NCBI GenBank assembly: GCA_030267565.1
Contig: BRXU01000014.1
Location: forward strand, 2,330,001-2,394,000
DNA length: 64,000 nt
DNA from: Pleodorina starrii
Taxonomy: Eukaryota; Chlorophyta; Chlorophyceae; Chlamydomonadales; Volvocaceae
Direction: 5' to 3'
This document shows positions 1-12,400 of this stretch, in pieces. The position numbers and the translations under genes were made by a program. Every line of letters begins with the position of its first letter. Position 1 is the first letter of the stretch. The notes beneath the pieces were generated by a model. That model was not told the DNA's origin. It worked only from the letters and a program-made list of their open reading frames with translations, and ran no database searches.

Positions 1-1664
1 GCTCCGCGCGTATTCCCTGTGCCGTACTGCGCCCTCACACGCCCACTGCGCTGTTGGCCGCTCTCTATTTCTCTTTCTGTGAGAGTGAGGGGCGACTCCG
101 GCAACGCGACGCAAGGTCAGGAGCTCAGGAACATGACTTTGCTGCCCACTCCAGCGGCTGCGGTGATGATGGCGGCGGCGCGGACGTCTGTCACTCAGTC
201 GTACTGTAGTCGTATTTTGTCGTACTTAAAGAGGCCCAACGCTGGCAAACAAACTCAGTGGAGGTGTCAAATGGGACAGCAAACCAGCCCTCAGCGCCAG
301 GGTCCTAGGGACAGGGTGTCACGACCCATGGGTCAATGGATCTCGCAAGACAGCTGCTCACGGACCGCGAGACGAAATGCACCGTCGCCGGCGCCAAACA
401 CCCCACTGCCACCGCCGCGAACAGCAGGAGCAGTCGCACCCGCAGCACCCAGTCGCACCCACAGCACGCACAAGCGGCCACTCGCAAACCGGCGCAGCAG
501 CAGCCACCGGCCGCCACCCCACCCCCCGCCGCTCTCTTCCAGCAGGTGCCCGTGGTACCCAGCAACGGTTCCGGCGGCTGACAGAAGCACGCGGCCTTCA
601 GTAGGCCCAGCCCTACCCAGGCTCTCACAGAAACACGGCAGCACAGCTTCCCCCGCCTCGCGCCGGTGCTGGGCCATCTCTCCGAAGCAGCGCACACAGT
701 CCCGGCTCGACACAGCAGAGCGCGGCAGGTCCCCCAAGTGCCCCGGGGTCCCTCAAGGCGCGGCCCCGACCCGAGTAATATATATTTACTATAATATAAT
801 ATAATAAAACACCACCAACCTTGTATGCGGGCATGCATCCCATCCACATCACCAAACTCCACGACTGTTGGCTACGGCGTCCTATCAACTCCATTCGTGG
901 CAAGCGATGTCTGCGACCCCGAAAAGTACGGCAGAAGACCACGATGGCTTGATGCCGTACCGTACCCCTTCTCCCCTCCCCACAATCGCGCGCGCTTGCA
1001 GGTGCGTACACGTCGCCCCGGCCCGCCCCGCCCCGCCCAGTGTGGCGAGAACGCGGAGGGCGGTTTCGGAGCCGGGCCACGGGGTGTCCACCCGGTGGGG
1101 GAAGGGAGAAGGGGGAGAGAAGGGAGGGACACCAGACACAACACGACAGACGACTCCAGGGAAGTGCAGAGGGTATAAATAACGAATTGCAGGTAGGCAG
1201 CACAGGCGACGACGGCGAACGGTGACCACCAGCAATACTTGTCAAACACACACACGCACACACACGCACTCGGAGCCTCTAACCAAATACCAAGTGAGCT
1301 GCGATCGTCTTGCTGCCGGGACTGACCCAGACCCAGACCCGGACCCGGACACAGACGGACGGAAGGACCTAAACCCAGACGGACGGAAGGACAGTTACGG
1401 CACTCGTGACACCACAATACAGCAGCGGCACGGGAGCGCCCCTCCAAAGACGGCCCCGACCCGACCCGGGCCCGACGTACCGATGAGGCCCCACACTGCA
1501 CTCCACACCGCACACCGCACCGCACACCGCACCGCACTCCACTGCACACAACAGGGAGCCGTCGGCAATCGAACGACCCTCGCACCAAGCAGCAACAACA
1601 ACATCGCAGTAATAAAATAAGGCTGCTGCCCCGACGGACCCAGCGCGAGCCCTTCAAGCACCAG
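1..1664. other. non-coding stretch, no gene recognised
   Basis: No exon with a recognisable protein family is seen on either strand. The stretch holds an AT-rich pocket near 775-812, a short GACCCA/GACCCG array near 1324-1350, two copies of a CAGACGGACGGAAGGA unit near 1353 and 1378, and a CACCGCACACCG array near 1505-1545. It lies beyond the 3' end of receptor kinase A and may be intergenic, or belong to a gene outside the window. Confidence 0.5.
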
Positions 1665-2863
1665 CACGTCTGTTCAAACACACGCGCGGGAGCTGCCCTA
1701 TGTATGTACGCATCCCGTCAGTCAGCGGCGGCGGCAGGCGTCTGTAAAGTCAGCAGTCTTAGTCTTTCACTTCGCTCTCTCCCTCGCTGCGAGGGGATCC
1801 ACCGCCCACCCACCCGCCGCCCGCGCGCTTGATGCGCAATCGGTCCCGCGATGGCAGCTTTTGCACCAGCACCACCAGCAGGCAGCAGCACCACCAGCAT
1901 GCAGCAGCACCAGCAGCATGAATCACCAGCTTGCACCAGCACCAGATTGCACCAGCAGCTTGCAGTATCACCAGATTGCAGCAGCAGCAACACCAGCATG
2001 CAGCAGCATGCAGCATCACCAGCAGGCAGTGCTGCCAGGTGCAAGCACATCTGCCAATCCCCCGACCCCGCCCGCCACAGTACGTCAACTAAAGAGGGAA
2101 GAAGGAGCTCCTTCGGGCAGGCGAAGCCGCTACGAGATCCGCCGGGGCTCCCGACCGGCAGTCCCAGACCGCAACTGCTCGTCCCAACCGCCGGCTTTCG
2201 TTCACGGACGCCTCCGCCCGTTTGCGGAACTCGTACCCTGCCAGCATTGTGCGCCGCTCTGTGGCAGCTGTGACCGCCGCAGCCGCCACCCACGACGAAA
2301 TGGCTACCAAGCACTCTCTCCCGTCGGGCGTATCGTAGCCCTGCCCCTGGCCCCTGTCCCTGCTCCTGGCCCGCCGGGAGCGGGACCGGGGTCGCGAACG
2401 AACGAACGCGCCAACGCCGCCACCCATAGCCACACGCACACAAACCCATAAAAGATGAAGAAAACAAACCACACACACAACGACGACGACAGACACAGGC
2501 ACACATTGCGAGCAGCGACAGGAGATGTTTTCGGTAGGCAGAAAAGAACAGAGTGCAGTCAAGCGATGTCTGGGAGGGGAAGTGTCTGCCAGTGCGCGCT
2601 CGGGGGAGGCGCTGCAGCAGAGTCCAATCCAATCTGAGCGGGACATCCAATCCAACCATATGCCATACAAACGCGTTCGAACCCTAACATATACTAAAAC
2701 CGCGATTTTGCGATTTTGCGATGCAGCACCTGTCCGCCCTTCGATTGCCGTAAGAAGGGGTTGGGTCACGACCCACGGCCCTCGGCCCAAAAGGGCCCAC
2801 TTCCTGACCCGCCGCAAGGTAACGCAGACCTTGCACGCAGCGAAGCACGAGGCATATGGTCTA
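1665..2863. other. duplicated 3' flank, unit 1
   Basis: This segment lies downstream of the distal kinase stop codon at 2864 and is duplicated at 5249-6456. It holds a CAGCACCAG-rich imperfect repeat (about 1850-2040) and no recognisable gene. On the kinase strand it would be 3' UTR or intergenic sequence. Confidence 0.6.
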
Positions 2864-4890
2864 CTACCGACGGACGCCGTTGGGCCTGGCAGACGCCCGC
2901 GGTGACTCCAGGGCGGCCTGCCACGGCGAGATCTCCGGAGTGGCCCCGCCGCCGGCGGCGGCAGCGGCAGCGGCGGCGGCGGCGGGAGGCGTGGGCCTGT
3001 GGCGCGACTCCGTCGGCGTCGGCGTGCCCGACGCAGGCTTGGCCGTCGTCGTCGCCGCCGTCAGCGCGGGGTGGTGCGCGAACGTCGGCCCCGCCGCCGC
3101 CGCCGCCGCCGCCGGCGGCGGCGGCGGCGTCAGCGGCAGCGCCGTCTCGTCGGGACCGCCGAGCGGCAGCGGCGGCAGCGGCGGCGGCGCCGTCGACGGC
3201 GCCGCCGCGGCGGCGGCGCGGAACGTGGTGAGCATCTCCTGGAGCCTCTGCACCACTTGGCTGCTGTGGAGGCGGTTGTGGGGCTGCTTTTGGAGACACC
3301 GGTGCGCCAGCTTGCGGTAGTCCGGCGGGCAGGCGGCGGGGAAGTCGGGGAAGTCGGGCTGCGAGGGCCAGATCGGATCAGGGCAGGGCAGCGGCGCCAC
3401 CGGGGGCAGGTCAGGTCAGGTCAGGTCAGGGCAGGGCAGGGGTTAGCGGGTTACCGTGCTTCATGAGCCAGGTCGCAGGTGCCGTGCAGGCAGTACAACG
3501 AAGCATCCGTACAGGTAGAGCGCGAACGGACCTGGTATCGCGGCTCGCCGGTGGGCGTGCGCGTTCCCGCCAGGCGGCCGTGGTAGAGCTCCCACAGCAT
3601 CACACCCAGCGAGAACACTGTCATGTGTGGGTTTTGTGAAGGGAGGGAGGGAGGGAGGGCGGAAGGGAGGGCGGGCGGGAGGGAGGGAGAGGAGGGAGGG
3701 AGGGAGAGAGAGTGGGGCATGAATGGGACAGGGAGAGAGGCGAGGCGTGCACCATGCACAAGGCAGGGCAGGGCGGGAGCAGATGCGGCGGTGTTGAGTG
3801 AGGCGGTGCGGCGGTGAGCGAGCGACCGCCCAAGAAGTGAAGTGAACGGGGGCCCCGCCGTGGTGGGGGCCGGCCTTCCCCACAAAGCCGCTGCAGTCCA
3901 ATCCAGTGCAGTGCAGTGCAGGCCTAGCGCAATGCAAACATGCACTGCAGTCCAGTCCAGTGCAGTCCAGTGCAATGCAAACATCCAGTGCAGTCCAGTC
4001 CAGTGCAGTCCAGTCCAGTGCATGGTGCCTAGTCCTCTCACCATCCGCCGCGTAGCCCAGCTGCCCCTGTGCGGCCGAGGAGGAGGAAGGGGGGGCGGTG
4101 CGAGACCGCGAGCCGAGACGGGGCGTCAAGCGCAGTCGTTGGTTCCGATTGACACGAGTGGTTGGATCAGTACCCGGGTGTCAGGGTTGGGGGGAGAGGG
4201 CACGACGGCTGCGAGACCGCCCAGCCGACCCCATACAAGCTACCGGCCCCATACAAGCTCGCCCCTGACTCGCCCGCCCTCCCACAACCGGGGGTCTCAG
4301 CGCAACCCCATCCCACAACCCCAGCCTGAGCCAGCCAGCTTGCCAACCCCGCCGACCAGCCCTCTCAATCCCAGCGAACCGCCCAACCATCCACCCAACC
4401 CACCCCAACCCAGGCCCAGCCACCCACCCAGCCACCCGCCCACCACCCAGCCAGCCAGCCCCTCAGCCCCAACGCAAGGCAACACGCACCCTGAAGCAGG
4501 TCTCCGGTGCGATGTAGTACAGGGTGCCCAGCCTCAGGTTGGACATGTGGGTCTTTTGGAGGGGCACCATCACACTCAGTCCGAAGCTGCGGGGGACACA
4601 AGAGGAAAGAGGGAGGGAGGGAGGGAGGTCGAGAGCTGGGAAATGCAGAGATGGGACCTGTCGATTGTCGCAGCAGCAACCAGTCAGCCTAAAGCAAAGC
4701 CGGCAAGTGGAGGGCGGGGAAGGGAAGGGAAGGGACGCGCGCTTCCCCCACGTCCCGCCCCTGCCTCCCCGCGTCCCCCACGTCCCTGCCCTGCCCGAAG
4801 CCCCCCCCCAATCTCACTCGGCCATCTTGACCCGGAAGCCGATGGGCGACGACGCGTCGCGCTTGAGCAGCACATTATTGGGGTTGAGGT
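2864..4890 (-). pseudogene. extra copy of the five kinase C-lobe exons (orphan or alternative 3' exons)
   Basis: Five exon-like segments on the minus strand match the last five exons of receptor kinase A one to one: 4818-4890 (catalytic-loop exon), 4490-4586 (DFG to APE), 4042-4066 (25-nt micro-exon), 3532-3617 (DVFSLG helix) and 2864-3358 (C-terminal helices and Ala/Pro-rich tail). All reading frames and GT-AG sites are intact, and the kinase-domain residues are the same as in the proximal copy. The tail is 165 codons including the stop, against 170 proximally. No start, N-lobe or ectodomain exists for this copy. It is therefore either a dead partial duplicate or a second set of terminal exons used by alternative splicing from the exon ending at 8823. 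Nothing in the sequence separates these options. Confidence 0.8.
3896..4022. repeat. CCAGTGCAGT minisatellite in a kinase intron (unit 1)
   Basis: This is an imperfect array of GCAGTCCAGT/GCAGTGCAGT units just upstream (in + coordinates) of the 25-nt micro-exon at 4042-4066. The corresponding array in the other duplication copy (about 7489-7570) is clearly shorter. Confidence 0.8.
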
Positions 4891-5144
4891 CTGCAACGGC
4901 AGCGGCAGATAGGCGGGAGAGTTCCGGAGCGGGGCCATGTGGCTCAGACCGCAGCGGTGGTGCGGTTGGGTTGGGATGGTCGAGTTGGTTGAGTTGGTTG
5001 GCGCGGCAGGATTCAGACCGACAGTCGCGTGTCGCAGCGCAGACGCAACGCAACGACCAGGCCACACCGCTCTACAAGGTTCGCTGCGCCCCAGAAGGTC
5101 CGAGCAATCCGACAATCAAGCAGCTAAAGCCAAAACAGCTGGCT

Positions 5145-5248
5145 AATGCTACAGCTGGCTAATGCTACAGCTGGCTGATGCTACAGCTGGCTAATGCTAC
5201 AGCTGGCTAATGCTACAGCTGTAGCATTAGCCAGCTGTAGCATTAGCC
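5145..5248. repeat. 16-nt minisatellite ending in a 60-bp perfect palindrome
   Basis: Five to six copies of GCTACAGCTGGCTAAT run up to 5218. The sequence then turns back on itself: 5219-5248 is the exact reverse complement of 5189-5218, with no spacer and CTACAG|CTGTAG at the centre. The right arm ends where duplication unit 2 begins. Confidence 0.92.
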
Positions 5249-6456
5249 ACGTCTGTTCAAACACACGCGCGGGAGCTGCCCTATGTATGTACGCATCCCT
5301 TCAGTCAGCGGCGGCGTCAGGCGTCTGTAAAGTCAGCAGTCTTAGTCTTTCAGTACGGAACCAGGAGGCGCGCATTCTCTCTCTCCCTCGCTGCGCTGCG
5401 AGGGGCTCCAGCGCCCACCCACCCGCCGCCCCCGCGCTTGATGCGCAATCTGTCCCGCGATGGCAGCTTTTGCACCAGCACCAGCAGCATGCAGCAGCAG
5501 CTTTTGCACCAGCAGCATGCAACACCAGCATGCAGCCGCAGCTTGCAGTATCACCAGATTGCAGCAGCAGCACCACCCGCATGCAGCAGCACCAGCATCA
5601 GCAGCAGGCAGTGCTGCCAGGTGCAAGCACACCTGCCAATCCCCCGGCCCCGCCCGCCACAGTACGTCAACTAAAGAGGGAAGACGGAGCTCCTTTGGGC
5701 AGGCGAAGCCGCTACGAGATCCGCCGGGGCTCCCGACCGGCAGTCCCAGACCGCAACTGCTCGTCCCAACCGCCGGCTTTCGTTCACGGACGCCTCCGCC
5801 CGTTTGCGGAACTCGTACCCTGCCAGCATTGTGCGCCGCTCTGTGGCAGCTGTGACCGCCGCAGCCGCCACCCACGACGAAACGGCTACCAAGCACTCTC
5901 TCCCGTCGGGCGTGTCGTAGCCCTGCCCCTGGCCCCTGTCCCTGCTCCTGGCCCGCCGGGAGCGGAACCGGGGTCGCAAACGAACGAACGCGCCAACGCC
6001 GCCACCCATAGCCACACGCACACAAACCCATAAAAGATGAAGAAACAAACCACACATACAACGACGACGACAGACACATGCACACATTGCGAGCAGCGAC
6101 AGGAGATGTTTTCGGTAGGCAGAAAAGAACAGAGTGCAGTCAAGCGATGTCTGGGGGGGGGGAAGTGTCTGCCAGTGCGCGCTCGCGCACACAGGCGCCG
6201 CAGCAAAGTCCGATCCAATCTGAGCGGGACATCCAATCCAACCGTATGCCATACAAACGCGTTCAAACCTTAATATATACTAAAACCGCGATTTTGCAAT
6301 GTTGCGATGCAGAGCACTTGTCCGCCCTTCGATTGCCGTAAGAAGGGGTTGGGTCACGACCCACGGCCCTCGGCCCAAAAGGGCCCACATCCTGACCCGC
6401 CGCAAGGTAACGCTCAGGTAACCTTGCACGCAGCGAAGCACGAGGCACATGGGCTA
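5249..6456. other. duplicated 3' flank, unit 2
   Basis: This segment lies downstream of the proximal kinase stop at 6457 and matches 1665-2863. A CAGCAGCACCAG-rich imperfect repeat lies at about 5460-5620 and is shorter than in the other copy. No gene is seen; it is probably 3' UTR followed by spacer. Confidence 0.6.
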
Positions 6457-9400
6457 CTACCGACGGACGCCGTTGGGCCTGGCAGACGCCCGCGGTGACT
6501 CCAGGGCGGCCTGCCACGGCGAGATCTCCGGAGTGGCCCCGCCGCCGCCGGCGGCGGTAGCGGTAGCGGCAGCGGCAGCGGCAGCGCCGGCGGCGGGAGG
6601 CGTGGGCCTGTGGCGCGACTCCGTCGGCGTCGGCGTGCCCGACGCAGGCTTGGCCGTCGCCGTCGCCGCCGTCAACGCGGGGTGGTGCGCGAACGTCGGC
6701 CCCGCCGCCGCGGCCGCCTCCGCCGCCGGCGGCGGCGTCAGCGGCAGCGCCGTCTCGTCGGGACCGCCGAGCGGCAGCGGCGGCAGCGGCGGCGGCGCCG
6801 TTGACGGCGCCGCTGCGGCGGCAGCGCGGAACGTGGTGAGCATCTCCTGGAGCCTCTGCACCACTTGGCTGCTGTGGAGGCGGTTGTGGGGCTGCTTCTG
6901 GAGACACCGGTGCGCCAGCTTGCGGTAGTCCGGCGGGCAGGCGGCGGGGAAGTCGGGGAAGTCCGGCTGCGCGGGCCAGATCGGACCAGGGCAAGGCAGC
7001 GGCGCCACCGGGGCAGGGCAGGTCAGGGTAGGGCAGGGGTTAGCGGGTTACCGTACTTCATGAGCCAGGTCGCAGGTGCCGTACAGACAGTACAACGAAG
7101 CAGCCGTACAGGTAGAGCGCGGACGGACCTGGTATCGCGGCTCGCCGGTGGGCGTGCGCGTTCCCGCCAGGCGGCCGTGGTAGAGCTCCCACAGCATCAC
7201 ACCCAGCGAGAACACTGTCAGGTGCGTGGTTTTGTGAGGAAAGGGAGGGGTAGGGAGGCAGGGAGGGAGGGAGAGGAGGGAGGGAGGGAGGGAGAGAGAG
7301 TGGGGCATGAATGGGACAGGGAGAGAGGCGAGGCGCGCGCCGTGCACAAGGCAGGGCAGGGCGGGAGCAAATGCGGCGGTGCTGAGTGCGGCGGTGCGGC
7401 GGTGCGGCGGTGAGCGAGCGACCACCCACGAAGTGAAGTGAAAGGGGGCCCCGCCGTGGTGTGGGGGCCGGCCTTCCCCACAAAGCCACTGCAGTCCATT
7501 GCAATCCAGTCCACTCCAGTGCAATCCAGCGCAATGCAAACATGCAGTGCAGTCCAGTGCAGTCCAGCCCTCTCACCGTCCGCCGCGTAGCCCAGCTGCC
7601 CCTGTGCGGCCGAGGAGGAGGAGGAGGGAGCAATGCGCGGCCGCGAGCCGAGACGGGGCGTCAAGACTCAAGAGCAGTCGTTGGGTCCGATTGATACGAG
7701 TGGTTGGATGAGTACCAGGCTGTAAGGGTTAGGGGGGGGGCATGACGGCTGCAAGACCGCCCAGCCAGATTCAAGCTACCGACCCCATACCGGTACAAGC
7801 TACAACAACCATCCAAGCTCGCCTCGAATTCGGCTTTCCACAACCTTGTCTCAGCGCATTCCCCCCCCCCCCAATCCCACAACCCCAAGCCTGAACCAGC
7901 CAGCCCAGCCGACCAGCCCTCCCGATCCCAGCGAACCGCCCACCCAACCATCCAACCAACCAAAACCCAACCCAACCCAGGCCCAGCCGCCCACCCACCC
8001 ACCCAGCCACCCACCCAGTCCCGCAGCCCCTCAGCCCCAACGCAACCCAACACGCACCCGGAAGCACGTCTCCGGTGCGATGTAGTACAGGGTTCCCAGC
8101 CTGAGGTTGGACATGTGGGTCTTCTGGAGGGGCACCATCACACTCAGCCCGAAGCTGCGGGGGACACAAGAGGAAGGAAGGAAAGGAGGGAGTGAGGGAG
8201 GGAGCTGAGAAATGCAGAGATGGGACCTGTCGCAGCAGCAAACAGCCAGCCTAGAGCAAATCCAGCAGGTGCGGGGCCGGGAAGGGAAGGGAATGGACGC
8301 TCGCCTCCCCACGTCCCGCCCCTCGCCCCTGCCTCCCCGTGTCCCCCACGCCCTGCCCCGCGTCCCCTACGTCCCTGCCCTGCCCCCAGCACCCCCCCCC
8401 CCCCGATCTCACTCGGCCATCTTGACCCGGAAGCCGATGGGCGAGGACGCATCGCGCTTGAGCAGCACATTATTGGGGTTGAGGTCTGCAACGGCAGCGG
8501 CGGATACGGTAGGCGGGAGAGTCCCCGAAGCGGGGCCATGTGGCTGAGACCGCGGCGGTGGTGCGGTTGGGATGGGTTGGGGTGGTTGAGTTGGTTGAGT
8601 TGGTTGGCGCGGCAGGATTCAGACCGACAGTCGCGTGACGCAGCGCAGACGCAACGCAACGACCAGGCCACACCGCCTTCGAAGGTTCGCTGGGCGCCAG
8701 TAGGTCCGAGCAATCCGACAATTAAGCAGCTGGCTTATGCTACAGCTGGCTAATGCAAGCCAGCCAAGCGAAGCCAAGCCAAGCCAAGCCAAGCCAAACA
8801 AAGCCAGACGCGACGTTGTCACCTCCGTGGATGACGTTCTTGGAGTGCAGGTGCGCCAGAGCCTGGGCCAGCTCCAGAGCCAGAGCGCAGATTACCAACT
8901 GCAGGCACCAGCGGCAGCAGCACCAGCAGCAGTAGGGGTAGCGGTATCAGCAGCAGTAGCGGTAGGGGTTGGGAAGCGTTGGAGTGTGGGCTTTTAGACA
9001 TTTGGATCGAAGCAGCAATCGCGTTACGGTACTGTGCCCAAGCCCAACACGTCTGTACGGCAACCAATGGCTGCCGGATCCGCGTCCCCTCCCCACCGAC
9101 ACACACAGACACGCACGGACACACACAGACACGCACAGACGCATACAAATACACACGGTAATCAGATACTGCAACGATGGAACCGGGAGGCAGAAGCCCT
9201 GGCTGCTGGCAGCAGCGGCAGCTCTAGACACTGCAGCCCAGCCCCCTTCCCGCTTCCCCCCTTCCCCCGCACGCACCCACCCACCATGTTCGGTCCGTTG
9301 CTGGTTTGCAGGTACTGCGACTGGACCAGCTTCCGCAGCGGCCCGCCGTCGCAATACTCTGTTGGGTTCGATTCGCCGAGGTCCAAGGCGGGAAGGGCGA

Positions 9401-12400
9401 CCAATGGAGGGGAGGGAAGGGGGGACAGCAACGACCAAAGGGGGGAGAGGGAGGAAGGCCCATGACGGCGCAGACCCGGCAAACCCAGCTGCACACCCCC
9501 CGGGGGTCACCCAGTTAATACCGGGTGGCTCCTTGCTGCTCGCTGCAACCTCAATAAAACCCCAAACCGTCTCCTTCCTGCAGCCCCTAACCCACACACA
9601 CACATACATACACACACTCTCTCTCCAGCAACCCCAGCTCTCCCCCTCTTGCAGATATCCCTCCCCAGCCGCCAAAGCCATGCGATAGCGCAGCCCGCTA
9701 CTCCCCCAAACAAACGGCCCTAAAACCCTAAAACCTCCCCCCTTACCGGCCCCTCCTTCCCCCCCTCTTCCCTCACCTTGCACAATGTACAGCCGCCAGT
9801 CCTGCGCTCACGACGAGTGCAACAGCCGCACAGCCACACACAGCCGCACACAGCCGCACACAGCCGCACACGGGGCGAAACGGGCGGGCGGACGGGGTTC
9901 ATGTCTCAGCAAATACCGAGCGGCCCACGGGTCGAGCGACCCCCGGGTCGGGGGACCCGTGGGTCGAGCGGCCCGTGGGTCGGGTCGAGGCGAGCGAGCG
10001 GGCGGCTGCAATGGTGGTGCCATGGTACACGCGCTGCTGAGCGGCTGGCTCGCCGCACCAGGCAGACGCGGGTGAGCGAGTGAGTGATTACGCCACCCGC
10101 GTAGCAAACTCCAAACCCCAAACCACTCTCCACCTCCAGATCCCACCTCCAGATCCCCATCCCGCCGCGTCCTTACCAGCAGATTGGACAAAGTGGGGTT
10201 GCCGTTGGGGTTGTTCCTGCCCGCGGCGGCCGAGGTGCCCAGCGGCAGCACGGGCGTGTTGACAGCCCCCAGCGGCTGCACATCCACCGCATAGGTAGCC
10301 ACGATGTTGCGGTGGTTGATGCTCTGACACAGAGCAGCCTCCTGCGTGGGTGTGTGCGTGTGTGTGTGTGCGGGGCGGGGCGGGGCGGGGCGGGGGAAGG
10401 GTAGCGAGGGGGGTGGTAGCGAGGGACAGTCCGAATCAGCGGCGACCAGGCTGGCGACCAGACTGACTCGCTGGCAGGCTGGCTGACATACCGGTCCGTA
10501 TCGGTTGTGGAAAGCTCTAGAGGACTCTCGCGAACGTCATGATGCGCACCGCTTACGGTACATCCTCGCACGAAGCGAAGGAACGGCGCCCCCTCCCGCA
10601 CACGCCCGCCTCCCGGTCCACCGTTGCGGTCTCATCTCTACTACCACCCGCCCGCCCGCCCGCGCACTCTCACTCCCACTCGCACTCTCACTCCCACTTC
10701 AACTCTTACTCCCACTCTCCCTTTCACCTGCAGTGCGCGCTTCCGGTTTTCGCTGGAAGCGCTGAAGACCACCGTCTTGACCGCCACCTCCAATCCCTGC
10801 CACTGACCTGTACGGCCGCGGGCCGGGTACGGCAATACGGCAGTACCACAATAGCCAAGCCAAAGCCAAAAGTCAAAGCCAGGCCGGCCGCCGCACATTC
10901 ATTCATGCACTGACAACCACAAAAGGTACAGCAGCGTGCAACAGCGCACACGCGCCTTAAGTGCACGCGCCGCACTGCCCCGCACTGCTGCTGCTGCCCG
11001 CGCGAGGGCGCGAAAATGAACGCGCGACATCGGACGCACCCAGCCAGCCACCCAGCCAGCCAGCCTGCCAGCCAGACAGACAGATAGACAGCCACCCAGC
11101 CAGCCACCCACTCAACCCACCCACTCACTCAGCCACCCACCCAGCCAGCCACTCACCTCGGTAGACAGTCCCGAAGGCTCCCGAGCCCACCACCGACATG
11201 ATCTGCAGCTGCGTGTCGTTGATGCCGGCCATGATGTCGCGACGCAGCTCCTCAAGCTCGTCCATCAGGGAGTTAACCTGTAGGTACGACAGGCGGTTGT
11301 ACGACATGCCGTTGGCAGTTGGCTGTTGCAGGGGAGCGCCGGGCGAGCGGCGCAGCCACTGTCCTGAGTTGGGTTTTAGTTTTGGTGTGCTGGTTGGAGA
11401 GAATCGGTGTGTGCCTCCGACACGACAAGGGGGCCCGGGGCTGCCACAATCGGAATCGGAAAACCAGAACCGGATCGGAACCGATAAACCGGAAAACCGG
11501 AATCGGAATCTAGGCCAGAATCAGGACCTCACCCGCGCGCCGTTGTTCGGCCGCATCTCCCCCTCTTTCGTCGTGTCACCGTCGCCATCGCCATCGTCGC
11601 CGTCGGCATCGCTGTCCTTGGCCACGTCGTCGTCAGCGGCGGCGTGACGGGAGGCGGCGGCGGCGGCGCCATCCAACGGCTGGTCCCCTGACCCCTGCCC
11701 CTGCCGCTGTCGCTGTTCCGGGCCCTGTTGTCGGTCGCCGGCCGCCGGCCGCGCCGTGGCCTGCGACTCTTTCGAGCCGTTGCCATTGCCGCTGCTCCGC
11801 AACCGCGCCGCCGCGGCGATCGGCCCGGCCGACCCCGCCCCGGTACCGCCACTCCTCGAGGCGATGACGGTGGCGGCCGCCGCCGCCGCGGCGGCGGTGC
11901 GCGACGCCATCAACACGTCCATGCCCGCCTTCGTCACCGACATCGTCCCCGTCACCTCCAGCACCTGCGACCCACGGCCGCCGCCGCCGCCTCCGCCGCC
12001 TCCACTGGAGCTGCTGAGACCCGCCGCACCCCTTCCCCCGGACAGCAACATCACCGCCGTCAGCGCCCCCGCCGGCCCGCCCGTCTCCGTCAGCGTCGTA
12101 CGGCTGGCGCTCGTGGCGCTCGTGACGCTGCGGTGCGACGCAGCGCCGCCTGTCGTACCGCTGTCGGCCGAGGGATGGATCCGCTGCACGATAATCCCGC
12201 CCCCGGCCCCGCCCCCGCCTCCAGCCGCCGTCCCCACGCCGTGCGCCCAGTCCCCGCTGCCCTTTCCCCCCGGCGGCGGCGGCGGCGGCTCCCCGGTGCT
12301 CTCCTCCTTGCCCGGCCCCGATGCCCGCCCTGTCCCTGAACCCGTCGCCGATCCTCTCCCGCGATCCCGACAGTTGCCTCCAGGGGGCGAATCCGCGTCC

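Larger units (their letters stand above)
1665..5165. repeat. tandem duplication, distal copy (unit 1)
   Basis: This segment is repeated almost base for base at about 5249-8757, in the same orientation with an offset of 3583-3606 bases. It starts at CACGTCTGTTCAAACAC (1665 and 5248) and ends near GTCCGAGCAATCCGACAAT (about 5098 and 8704). The unit contains the last five coding exons of receptor kinase A plus about 1.2 kb of 3' flank. Differences are scattered substitutions and changes in simple-repeat length, which points to a fairly recent event. Confidence 0.93.
5249..8757. repeat. tandem duplication, proximal copy (unit 2)
   Basis: This is the partner of the unit at 1665-5165 and the copy directly joined to the upstream exons of receptor kinase A. 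It ends in a few copies of the ACAGCTGGCT(A/T)ATG unit followed by an AGCCA array (about 8757-8810). That fits the duplication boundary lying inside a simple repeat. Confidence 0.93.
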
